This document shows, one piece after another, positions 1 through 7,070 of a stretch of 37,146 bases of DNA (position 1 is its first letter; each line of letters opens with the position of its first letter). Under the pieces are notes generated by a model. The model was not told the DNA's origin and searched no databases. It was given only the letters and a program-made list of their open reading frames with translations. The stretch covers positions 1 through 37,146 of the forward strand of contig CACFAY010000011.1 of NCBI GenBank assembly GCA_902564345.1, read 5' to 3'. The position numbers and the translations under genes are program-made. The stretch is from an uncultured SAR324 cluster bacterium (GTDB lineage Bacteria; SAR324; NAC60-12).

Positions 1-161
1 TCTAAATTGTTAATAGTGAAATTTACTGCATATTTTACGTCAAGATTATAATTCCATGGTGGTCTGATCAATTCTTCTCCTATAAATGACAAATATTCAT
101 TCAAGATAATTCTTATTTCATCTAAATGGGATGCTCTGTATTGAAATATTTGAATATCCAT
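1..161 (-). CDS. N-terminal fragment of a cut-off gene (possibly GNAT-like)
   Basis: An open frame starts at an ATG whose complement is at 159-161 and reads without a stop to the window edge, giving 53 codons. It is absent from the ORF track because it is truncated. The peptide begins MDIQIFQYRASHLDEI and continues with a helix-rich stretch including EELIRPPWNY. A GGAG element lies upstream of the ATG on the minus strand, a little farther away than is ideal. A D/E-rich start followed by an EYL..I..EL helix resembles the first helix of GNAT acetyltransferases, but the acetyl-CoA motif would lie outside the window, so the function is only a guess. It is divergent from the frl-like cluster. Confidence 0.6.
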   Translation of the reverse strand, partial: MDIQIFQYRASHLDEIRIILNEYLSFIGEELIRPPWNYNLDVKYAVNFTINNL

Positions 162-669
162 TTTTATAGAATCTCTCCTTTCTCTTAATTTAGTAAGAAT
201 TTTTACCTAAGATTGCACCCCCAATCTATCAAAATGGGTGGAGTTCTAATTTTTATCAACTTTTTAAAAAAAACTATAATTTCACAGATTTTTTCGAGAT
301 TTATAGGAATCTAAAAAAGTATATTAACTATTGATAACAAGGAGGTAAATATTAAATTGTTTTATTAATACTCCCAATAGTACCCCCATACTATCATCTT
401 TAATTCATTTAATTAGAATCCATTCAAACACTATACTGAATGTGAACCAGTCTAATTAACTAATATTAAAAGCATCTTAATCCACCCTCTCACTTATACC
501 AAGTTTTATTGAATTGTACTAAATATCAGGGCCTATAGAAACCTATTTGGACACCTAAAATTTAGCACTTGTCCATGGGTGCAGAATTTTTTCTTGCGGT
601 CTATTTATTAATTTGGTATTACTCCCTTAATAACATCTTCGATCAAAATTTGAATAAGTGCGCTGTAAG
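162..669. other. Intergenic region, no gene seen
   Basis: This divergent spacer of about 500 nt is very AT-rich and I see no convincing ORF in it. It contains a small perfect hairpin (AGATTG/CAATCT around CACCCC, 210-227) near the start of the minus-strand gene. An isolated AGGAGGT near 341 is not followed by a usable ORF. Promoters for both flanking genes presumably lie here, but I cannot point to a convincing -35/-10 pair. Confidence 0.4.
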
Positions 670-1509
670 ATGATTAATCAAAAGGTTTGTGTTATCGGCG
701 ATAACTGTATTGACATCTACCCTGAGTCAGGAAAGAAATATGTTGGGGGGAATGGTATTAACAGTGCTATCGCCCTCAAACGAAACGGCATTGATACAGG
801 ATATGTTGGGATAATTGGAAATGATGTAGAGGGTGAATTAGTAATTGCTGCTCTCAAAAATGAAAATATTGATTGTTCAAGAGTTTCTAAGCTGAATAAA
901 AAAACAGCTTGGACAAAAATTGAACTTTACAAAGGTGACAGAGTTTTTGTTAATGAATCTTTGGGAGTCCAGCTCAAGTTTGATCTCATCGAAGAGGATT
1001 ATGACTACTTAAGCAATTTTGCCTTTGTTCATCATACAATTTTTTCTAATTGGCCAACTGCAGTATCAGATGGTATAGAATCATATTATGAAAAAATTGA
1101 AAATCAAATCCAAAGACTGCACAGTAATCGAGTAAGAGTTTCGGTAGATTTTTCAGAACAGTTTGATGAAAAGCTTCTAGCTTCCTTAAAAAACTTTGTG
1201 GATTTGGGATTTTTTTCTAGACCTGAACTTTCTCCTACTGAATTAAAAGAAGAGTTTAAAAAGCTTTATGGATACGGGTTCTCGGTCATTGTAATTACCA
1301 TGGGTGCTAAAGGTAGTGCCGCGTTTTTTGGTAGTGATATTATTACTCAGCCTGCCATCCCCACAAAAGTAATTGATACTCTGGGGGTCGGTGATGCATT
1401 TATAGGTGCATTTTTGTCACAATGGGCAAGAAAGAAAAAAATAAAATTAGCATTAAATTTCGCAGCTAATTACGCAGCAAATACTTGTTTAATAAATGGA
1501 GCATTTTAA
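670..1509 (+). CDS. frlD: PfkB-family sugar kinase, fructoselysine 6-kinase-like
   Basis: This is a ribokinase/PfkB-fold kinase predicted to phosphorylate a fructosamine (Amadori) compound at C6 in the cytoplasm. The N-terminus GDNCIDIYP followed by GGNGIN is very close to E. coli FrlD as I remember it. The DRVF...GV region, the paired His of FVHHTIF, and the C-terminal PfkB signature DTLGVGDAF (catalytic Asp; GVGD instead of the usual GAGD) are all present. The length of 279 residues is normal. The track starts at a GTG (658), but the ATG at 670 puts the GDNC motif at the expected distance from the start. It is first in a (+) cluster with the FrlB-like deglycase, 128 nt upstream of it. The substrate could be a fructosyl-amino acid other than fructoselysine. 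Confidence 0.8.
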   Translation: MINQKVCVIGDNCIDIYPESGKKYVGGNGINSAIALKRNGIDTGYVGIIGNDVEGELVIAALKNENIDCSRVSKLNKKTAWTKIELYKGDRVFVNESLGVQLKFDLIEEDYDYLSNFAFVHHTIFSNWPTAVSDGIESYYEKIENQIQRLHSNRVRVSVDFSEQFDEKLLASLKNFVDLGFFSRPELSPTELKEEFKKLYGYGFSVIVITMGAKGSAAFFGSDIITQPAIPTKVIDTLGVGDAFIGAFLSQWARKKKIKLALNFAANYAANTCLINGAF

Positions 1510-1637
1510 ATAGATATTTCACTTATAAAACCGAAGAAATATTTTTTCATAGGTCTAATTGTCTTAATAATTCAAATTCTAAAAACTAGGCAAAAATTAT
1601 AGTATTTACAGCTAATCTTTAAGAACAGGAGAATTGA

Positions 1638-2648
1638 GTGTTTAATTTTAATCAGGATCGATTTGTAAAGGTAATTAAAGACGCTATATCTATTCGCATT
1701 GAATTAGAAAAATTAATTGATAATCTTTACTCTAGTGGATTTGAGAATTTATTTTTGATTGGAGTTGGCGGTACATATGCTCATTTCCTGCCAATTAAAT
1801 ACATGTCTGAAACCCTTTCAACAATGCCCGTCCACGTTGTTCAGGCAGCAGAGTTCATACTTCAGGACAACAAACATTTTTCAAAAAACTCTCTATGTGT
1901 CTTCTGCTCTAGGAGCGGTGACACTAAGGAAATAGTAGAGGCCATTACCTTCTGCAATATGGCCGGAGCCACTACATTGTCTTTCGTATGTAACCCAAGA
2001 ACTCCTGTTTGTGAACTTTCTAAGTACCATTTCGTAAGTTTTGCAGAAGATGATCACATAGCCGAATGTTTTTATCTAGTAATGTACACAGTAATATTCC
2101 GATTATTAAAAAACCGTGGAGAATTTGTGGAATACGATAAAATGTTCGATCAAATCAACTCGATTGCCCCTTATCTTGTAAAAGCAAAGGAGCAATCCGA
2201 AGAAATTTCAAAGTCGCTTGCAAAACATCATAAGAATACTGATTATCACATGGTTGTAGGTTCCGGTGCAGTATGGGGAGAAGCATATGATTATGCCATG
2301 TGTGTTCTAGAAGAGATGCAGTGGATAAAAACAAAGTCTATACATGCAGGAGAATATTTCCACGGCACAATTGAGTTGACTGAAGAAAACACCAGCATTA
2401 TTTTGTTGTACGGTGAGGACGCTACAAGACCTTTGATGGACAGAGTAAATAATTTTGTGATTAAAATATCAAAGGAGGTTACTATTTTTGACACCAGGAC
2501 TGTTGAACTTCCAGTGGATGAAAAATTTCGTCAATATTTGTCTCCATTAGTCATTTATACAATGTTAGAACGATTCAGCTGTCATCTTGAAAAAGAAAGG
2601 AACCATCCATTATCCACAAGGCGTTTTTACCGTCAGATACAATATTAG
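1638..2648 (+). CDS. frlB: SIS-domain fructosamine-6-phosphate deglycase
   Basis: This 336-residue protein with two SIS (sugar isomerase) domains should cleave a fructosyl-amino acid 6-phosphate to glucose-6-phosphate plus the free amine. Phosphosugar-binding motifs are visible: LIGVGGTYA near residue 42 and CSRSGDTKEIVEA near 90. The second domain has GSGAVWGEAYDYA, then AGEYFHGTIEL, which carries a Glu and His in the place of the FrlB/FraB catalytic pair. The C-terminus ends RRFYRQIQY, resembling the FrlB tail RRYYGGLVEY. The start is GTG, preceded by AGGAGA at good spacing (1627-1632). Adjacency to the FrlD-like kinase strongly supports the pathway call. FraB- or GlmS-like activities on other amines are the alternatives. 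Confidence 0.8.
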   Translation: MFNFNQDRFVKVIKDAISIRIELEKLIDNLYSSGFENLFLIGVGGTYAHFLPIKYMSETLSTMPVHVVQAAEFILQDNKHFSKNSLCVFCSRSGDTKEIVEAITFCNMAGATTLSFVCNPRTPVCELSKYHFVSFAEDDHIAECFYLVMYTVIFRLLKNRGEFVEYDKMFDQINSIAPYLVKAKEQSEEISKSLAKHHKNTDYHMVVGSGAVWGEAYDYAMCVLEEMQWIKTKSIHAGEYFHGTIELTEENTSIILLYGEDATRPLMDRVNNFVIKISKEVTIFDTRTVELPVDEKFRQYLSPLVIYTMLERFSCHLEKERNHPLSTRRFYRQIQY

Positions 2649-2735
2649 TCTTTAAGAAGAATTAAGTGGAAAAAGTATAAAATTTAATTAATTGTCATTT
2701 TATTATAATTAAAATTTTTCAATCCATAAAAAAAT

Positions 2736-3992
2736 ATGTTTGGCATAAGAGAAAATGAAATTGCAGACGCTCTAACTACAGCAGATATTTGGAAAATTAT
2801 GCTTAAAGAGATACCTCCTATCGCAGCAGAATACTTTATTGGTGGTGCTGACGAACTGACTACTCTTAAAGCAAATGTACTCGCATTTAAGCAAATTTTG
2901 TTAGCCCCTCGTGGTGCAATCAAATTTAAAAAATTAGACACTAGTTCAAAAATTTTTAGTCATAATCTTTCCCTTCCTTTTTTTATTGCCCCAATTGGTA
3001 GTCTTCGCACAGCTTGGCCAATGGGGGATGCAGTTGCATCTCAAGTAGCAGGAGAATTCGGCACTGCTATGACATTGTCAACACTTTCACAAACACCAAT
3101 GGAAGATGTTTCTGAGGCTTCTGCTGGACCTAATTGGTTTCAACTTTACCTATGCGGGGGCAGAAATACTGCAAAAAGAGGAATTGAAAGAGCAAAAAAT
3201 GCAGGATTTTCAGCTTTAATCCTTACAATTGATTCAGCTGTATCAGGAAACAGAATAGGACACGCTAGAATGAAACCAATGGACGCAGCAGATTCTATTT
3301 TTTCTGGTCCAAGAAAAATGGAGCGAGCATATCACAAATTAAAACTTGCACCTCAGATTATTCCCCGATTAGGGTGGCTTTTCAGACACTGGAATGACGG
3401 AGGGATTCTTCCATTTGTAAATATCATAGACGAAGAAGGTAAATCGATGCCTTATGTTGGAATTGGTGAACAACTTTCTGCTTCAGCGGTTACATGGAAT
3501 GATATTCCCTGGATAAGAGATACATGGGGTGACCAGCCTCTAATTATTAAAGGTATTCACTGCTTAGAAGATGCTCTTAAAGCAGAGGAGCTTGGGGCAG
3601 ACGGTGTTATTTTTTCAAACCATGGTGGTCGACAGTTAGGACAGGCAATCCCAACACTTCAAATTGTTGCTGAGATTATGCCTAAGTTAAAAAAAGCAAA
3701 TTCAAAACTCGATTGCGCTATGGACGGTGGAATTAGAAATGGTATGGATGTATTAATTGGGCTAAGTTACGGTCTCAAAGCTGTTGGTTTAGGAAGGGTT
3801 GTAGCAGGGGGACTTGGCGCAGGTGGCCATATGGGTCTAACAAAGACTTTTGAGTTAATTAAAGAGGATTTGTGTCGTTCGATGGAACTTCTTGGAGTAC
3901 AAGATATAAAACAAATACATGATCAAGGAGAAAAACTTAGGCGCAAAAGCATTCTTTCTGGCACGGAATATTTCCCTGATTTTATATTTTAA
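2736..3992 (+). CDS. FMN-dependent alpha-hydroxy-acid dehydrogenase (LldD/GOX family)
   Basis: This is a TIM-barrel flavoprotein oxidising an L-2-hydroxy acid to a 2-oxo acid. Family motifs appear in order: PIGSLRTAWP, WFQLYLCGGR, LTIDSAVSGNR, the FMN-binding Lys in PLIIKGI, the catalytic His and substrate-binding Arg in SNHGGRQL, and the FMN-phosphate segments DGGIRNGMDV and GLGRVVAGGLGAGG. At 418 residues it is somewhat longer than the usual 350-390. After HGGRQL the usual Asp is Gly (GRQLGQAIP), so the substrate may not be lactate or glycolate. It is co-oriented 87 nt after the FrlB-like gene. No good Shine-Dalgarno precedes the ATG. An operon with frlDB is plausible but unproven. Confidence 0.85.
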   Translation: MFGIRENEIADALTTADIWKIMLKEIPPIAAEYFIGGADELTTLKANVLAFKQILLAPRGAIKFKKLDTSSKIFSHNLSLPFFIAPIGSLRTAWPMGDAVASQVAGEFGTAMTLSTLSQTPMEDVSEASAGPNWFQLYLCGGRNTAKRGIERAKNAGFSALILTIDSAVSGNRIGHARMKPMDAADSIFSGPRKMERAYHKLKLAPQIIPRLGWLFRHWNDGGILPFVNIIDEEGKSMPYVGIGEQLSASAVTWNDIPWIRDTWGDQPLIIKGIHCLEDALKAEELGADGVIFSNHGGRQLGQAIPTLQIVAEIMPKLKKANSKLDCAMDGGIRNGMDVLIGLSYGLKAVGLGRVVAGGLGAGGHMGLTKTFELIKEDLCRSMELLGVQDIKQIHDQGEKLRRKSILSGTEYFPDFIF

Positions 3993-4132
3993 TTTTATAT
4001 GTTTTATTGATATTGGCAATTATAAATTTAATTTCTAAAACCTCTAGGGCTTAAACTCTAAAAAATTAAAATTTTATTAATAATTTAAATATTGCAGATA
4101 AACAATTTAATGACTGTTATAGTTTCAATTAG

Positions 4133-4162
4133 AACTTGTGGTGGCAAAGTTGTATAGGAATC
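4133..4162. repeat. Direct repeat of the tRNA-Sec 3' end (att-like or tRNA remnant)
   Basis: Aligned without gaps to 8489-8518, 26 of 30 positions are identical, including TTGTATAGGAATC against ATGTATAGGAATC. The right-hand copy covers the CCA end, the acceptor 3' strand and part of the T-arm of the tRNA-Sec gene, plus 9 nt of 3' flank. Such a partial tRNA-end duplication in direct orientation is what integration at a tRNA 3' end leaves behind. About 25 nt further right, ATCGAACCT again matches the tRNA-Sec T-arm, so this may instead be a tRNA remnant split by a small insertion. Confidence 0.55.
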
Positions 4163-4185
4163 TACATTTTTCAATTATCCACCAC
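4138..4185. repeat. Inverted repeat GTGGTGG...CCACCAC
   Basis: Perfect 7-nt arms (4138-4144 and 4179-4185) enclose 34 nt that include much of the tRNA-Sec-like block. Part of the interior can also pair (TTGTA with TACA). It could fold as a hairpin or mark the ends of a small insertion. Its function is unknown. Confidence 0.45.
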
Positions 4186-4461
4186 TTCGTATCGAACCTT
4201 CTTAAACCGACTAATATCGCAAAAATAAACCTTTAGGAAGATTTAGGGACAAGTTATAAAAGAACATGAGGGAAATGATTGACCCCTCAATTTATCCCCA
4301 TTAAATTACAAAAAAAAGGCAGTTTAAATCTATCTAAAAGATATACAAAAACCTCCAAGTAAAATCCCCTCATTCTTGTAAATTACTACCAAAATCTGGT
4401 ATTTGTAGGTATATGATGATGATTAAAATTTTATATTGTTTTTGTATTTGTACAGGAAAAG

Positions 4462-4893
4462 ATGAAAAAGTATTTGTTTAATCCTCTATTTTGTTTTTTT
4501 TGTCTCACAGTTATCTCCTGTGGGACGAATGACAATACAACAGATAGCACAAATATCGAAAGTTCATCATACAGTGACAATGGAACTACATATACAATTA
4601 CAGTGAATTCATCAAAATTTTACATAGACGGTGTCCTAACAAAATCATTGATTTTGAAGAAAGGATATACCTATTATTTTGATTCCACTGATTCAACCAC
4701 AAATAACCATCCTTTATTTATTGGCACAACTTCTTCTGGGGGAAATTATTCTTACGAATATACTTCTAGTGTAACAAACAGTCGAACAACGAATGATACT
4801 TTAAAAATTTTAGTTCCTTCAGACTCTCCTTCAACACTTTATTACAATTGTGGTAATCATGTATCAATGGGAGGATCTATAACAATTAACTAA
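4462..4893 (+). CDS. Cupredoxin-like lipoprotein
   Basis: This 143-residue exported lipoprotein has a hydrophobic signal ending in the lipobox VISC, with Cys20 as the lipidation site, then a Ser/Thr-rich linker. From about residue 43 a small beta-sandwich is suggested by FYIDGV, GYTYYFDSTDST, NNHPLFIG and LYYNCGNHVSMGGSI. This matches the plastocyanin-like domain common in marine bacterial and phage proteins. His83, Cys130, His133 and Met136 form a complete candidate type-1 copper set with amicyanin-like C-x2-H-x2-M spacing. It may be an envelope electron carrier or copper protein; a structural domain without metal is possible. It precedes the MORN gene by 15 nt. Confidence 0.7.
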   Translation: MKKYLFNPLFCFFCLTVISCGTNDNTTDSTNIESSSYSDNGTTYTITVNSSKFYIDGVLTKSLILKKGYTYYFDSTDSTTNNHPLFIGTTSSGGNYSYEYTSSVTNSRTTNDTLKILVPSDSPSTLYYNCGNHVSMGGSITIN

Positions 4894-4908
4894 AACCAAT
4901 CATAATCT

Positions 4909-5352
4909 ATGAAACACCTACTCATTATCCTCTCAATCCTTCTTCTTTCTTCTAGAATTTTTGGAGATAGTCATAAACTTTTCAGATTTGATAGTTCCCT
5001 TGATAGTAGAAGTTCTTTGTCTATCATCAATTATGGTGAAACTCTTTATGGATGGGGAGAATATCCTGATTATGTTTGGAAAGGATTTGGTGATAAAGAA
5101 ACTCATCCAAAATATAAAGGTAAAGTTGAGAACGGAGTTCCAAATGGTCTTGGTTATTTGATTTACCCAAATGGGAGTAGGTATTTAGGCAGTTGGAAAA
5201 AAGGGGAAATGAATGGTCAAGGATCATTCACTTACCCTAACGGAGAAAAGTATGTTGGAGAATGGAAAAATAGTAAATTTTGGAATGTAACAGGAAAAGA
5301 CATAGACGGAAATATTATTGGAAAAGTCATGAATGGAGAATTACAAGAATGA
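4909..5352 (+). CDS. Exported MORN-repeat protein
   Basis: This 147-residue protein has an N-terminal signal peptide (MKHLLIILSILLLSSRIFG) and C-terminal MORN repeats: YKGKVENGVPNGLGYLIYPN, YLGSWKKGEMNGQGSFTYPN and YVGEWKNSKFWN. Before the repeats is a conserved block (LYGWGEYPDYVWKGFGDKETH) shared with the paralogue at 6380-6835. MORN repeats form extended beta-hairpin arrays, often at membranes or in protein contacts; no enzymatic role can be read from them. The stop overlaps the next ATG (ATGA at 5349-5352), so translation is probably coupled. Confidence 0.8.
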   Translation: MKHLLIILSILLLSSRIFGDSHKLFRFDSSLDSRSSLSIINYGETLYGWGEYPDYVWKGFGDKETHPKYKGKVENGVPNGLGYLIYPNGSRYLGSWKKGEMNGQGSFTYPNGEKYVGEWKNSKFWNVTGKDIDGNIIGKVMNGELQE

Positions 5353-5759
5353 AACACCTTCTCATCATCCTCTCAATACTTCTGCTTCCAATATCTGTAT
5401 TTGGTTGGGACTGGACAGTTAAATATGATATGAAACAATCAGATGTAAGATATGATACTGTAATATTATCTGTTCCAAAAGTAATTAAGAGTTTTTGGAC
5501 ACTACCAAATCAAGTAGGTATTTGGAAGTGTTCATTGAGTAGATATGATGATGATTATTATGGTTCTAGTAGTGTCTCCTTAGATTGTCGTTCAAGAGAA
5601 GACAAAACTATTTTATTAACTTCAAAAATTGAGTGTAATCTAAGAGGTAGGAAGAACAATGAGTTGGTAGTTGTTTATCCAAAAACTATCAAAAATAACA
5701 AAAATTCAAAAAATAACACTTATCCAGAAACAATTGTTACACTTAAATGTAATTATTAA
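5349..5759 (+). CDS. Small exported protein of unknown function
   Basis: The track starts at 5280, but the ATG at 5349 overlaps the preceding stop and opens the same signal peptide as its neighbours (MKHLLIILSILLLPISVFG), giving 136 residues. The mature part begins WDWTVKYDMKQSD and is Tyr/Ser/Asn-rich, with cysteines in WKCSL, LDCRS, IECNL and TLKCNY that could pair as disulfides in the periplasm. I do not recognise a family. It is translationally coupled to the upstream MORN gene. Confidence 0.75.
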   Translation: MKHLLIILSILLLPISVFGWDWTVKYDMKQSDVRYDTVILSVPKVIKSFWTLPNQVGIWKCSLSRYDDDYYGSSSVSLDCRSREDKTILLTSKIECNLRGRKNNELVVVYPKTIKNNKNSKNNTYPETIVTLKCNY

Positions 5760-5911
5760 ATTAGGAAGGCAGTAAACAAATAAAAGGGGATTTATAACCT
5801 CTATTTCATTGGAAGAATAACACTCGCTTCCACCATACTTCCAATTAAAATCCCCCACACATTGAAATCCAAATCAAGTTCTGGTATAAATTGGATAATC
5901 CTAAACCACCA

Positions 5912-6376
5912 ATGGATAACTTAGTTAAAAAGATAATAATACTATTATTCGTAATCCTTACATTCATCTTCTCAACCACTTTTATCTTTCAATTCTTCAT
6001 CTACTTGATTGAGGAAATAGTGCCCAAATCTCAACTACAATCACAAAGTTGGGGTGAGTGGATTTATGTTTTAGAAAATCAAAATGGAGGAAAATCATAT
6101 TATGATAAGGATAGATTAAGAAAAAGTGGAAATTATATCTATTTCTGGGAGTTATTAGATTTTACAGAGAAAAATGACACCGAAGGTGTTACCTCTTATA
6201 TCCAATTGGATTGTTCTGTTTTTAGAATAAAGAAACTAAAGTCACAACATTTTACTAAACCCAAGGGAGAAGGAAAAATAAAAGGTGACTTCCCCCAACC
6301 AGATGAGTGGTATTTTCCTCCCCCTAAATCTATAATAGGAAGATTTTATAATAAAGTTTGTGAGGAACACCAATAA
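5912..6376 (+). CDS. Membrane-anchored envelope protein, adhesin-E-like fold possible
   Basis: The track ORF begins at a TTG (5891); the eighth codon is an ATG (5912), preferred here for 154 residues, though neither has a clear Shine-Dalgarno. One N-terminal membrane helix (IIILLFVILTFIFSTTFIF) is followed by a soluble domain: WGEWIYVLENQNGGKSYYDKDRL, YFWELLDF, and SYIQLDCSVFRIKKL. This order resembles small exported 'surface-adhesin protein E-like' proteins, in which a W..v....g..YYD.d.i start and a q.DCs..r..... segment recur. The assignment is tentative. It lies 3 nt upstream of the second MORN gene. Confidence 0.65.
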   Translation: MDNLVKKIIILLFVILTFIFSTTFIFQFFIYLIEEIVPKSQLQSQSWGEWIYVLENQNGGKSYYDKDRLRKSGNYIYFWELLDFTEKNDTEGVTSYIQLDCSVFRIKKLKSQHFTKPKGEGKIKGDFPQPDEWYFPPPKSIIGRFYNKVCEEHQ

Positions 6377-6379
6377 ACC

Positions 6380-6835
6380 ATGAAACACCTACTCATCATG
6401 CTCTCAATACTTCTTCTTTCTTTTCCTGTAATTGGAAATAGCCATAAAAGTAAAACTCTATATGCGTGGGGTGAATGTTGTGATTGGGTATGGAAAGGCT
6501 CTGGGGATAAAGAAACTCACTCTATATATAAAGGTCAGGTAAAGAATGGGAAACCAGAGGGTATTGGAATTTTGATTTACAAGGATGGAAGAAAATATGA
6601 GGGTAATTGGAAAAATGGGATTTGGAATGGAAGAGGGAAATACACTTTCAATGATGGATTTGGATATGAAGGTGAATGGAAAAATGGTGTTGAAAACGGA
6701 ATGGGAATTTTAACTTATCTCAATGGAGACAAATATGAAGGAGAATTTAAGAATGGGAAAATGTTAAATGGTAAAATGTATAAAAAAAATGGAGATATAC
6801 ATGTACAAAAAAATAACGAATGGAAAATAGAATGA
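6380..6835 (+). CDS. Exported MORN-repeat protein (paralogue)
   Basis: This 151-residue paralogue of the gene at 4909 has the same signal-peptide module (MKHLLIMLSILLLSFPVIG) and the same pre-repeat block (LYAWGECCDWVWKGSGDKETH). It carries about four MORN units: YKGQVKNGKPEGIG, YEGNWKNGIWNGRGKYTFND, YEGEWKNGVENGMGILTYLN and YEGEFKNGKMLNGKMY. A CC pair is unique to this copy. It starts 3 nt after the preceding stop, so the block 4909-6835 probably forms one transcript. Confidence 0.8.
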   Translation: MKHLLIMLSILLLSFPVIGNSHKSKTLYAWGECCDWVWKGSGDKETHSIYKGQVKNGKPEGIGILIYKDGRKYEGNWKNGIWNGRGKYTFNDGFGYEGEWKNGVENGMGILTYLNGDKYEGEFKNGKMLNGKMYKKNGDIHVQKNNEWKIE

Positions 6836-6928
6836 GATAATAAGTATCACTCTCTAAAAAAAACAACCCACCAAAATTTATACCAAGCCCCAAAAATCAC
6901 TAAAATAACGTTTATAGCAAAAAAAGCT

Positions 6929-6977
6929 AGTATATTTAAGTAACTAAATATACTTATATTTCAGATCAAAATGATCT
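6929..6977. promoter_or_regulatory. Two inverted repeats upstream of the transhydrogenase gene
   Basis: The first is a perfect 10-nt dyad, AGTATATTTA/TAAATATACT with a 6-nt spacer (6929-6954). The second is AGATCA-AAA-TGATCT (6963-6977). They could be operators for the gene at 7071 or a weak terminator of the MORN gene. No T-tract typical of a rho-independent terminator follows. Confidence 0.35.
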
Positions 6978-7070
6978 TGAAAATAAATATTTTTGTGGTA
7001 CTGGAATATATTACAATTTTTTAAATTAATAGATTTTGAAGTAAAAATTACTAAAATTAAGAGAAATCGA

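Larger units (their letters stand above)
3993..4461. other. Intergenic region with a tRNA-Sec 3'-end look-alike
   Basis: I see no ORF that looks coding. The notable content is the 30-nt block at 4133-4162, annotated separately, which matches the tRNA-Sec 3' end, and an inverted repeat around it. The part near 4360-4405 shares short blocks with the spacer upstream of the gene at 5912. Confidence 0.5.

Noticed and set aside
295-315. TATAGGAATCT near 302 as a third tRNA-Sec-end copy
   Set aside because: Only 11 nt match the left repeat and there is no similarity around it, so it is probably chance in AT-rich DNA.
336-365. AGGAGGT as evidence of a small gene near 345
   Set aside because: No standard start codon at suitable spacing opens more than a few codons.
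5280-5348. N-terminal extension of the 5349 gene
   Set aside because: The ATG at 5349 overlaps the preceding stop and starts a shared signal peptide; the extension overlaps the MORN gene.
6993-7070. Extended TTG start of the transhydrogenase
   Set aside because: The 26 extra residues are not family-like; the ATG at 7071 fits the ADHFE1-type N-terminus.
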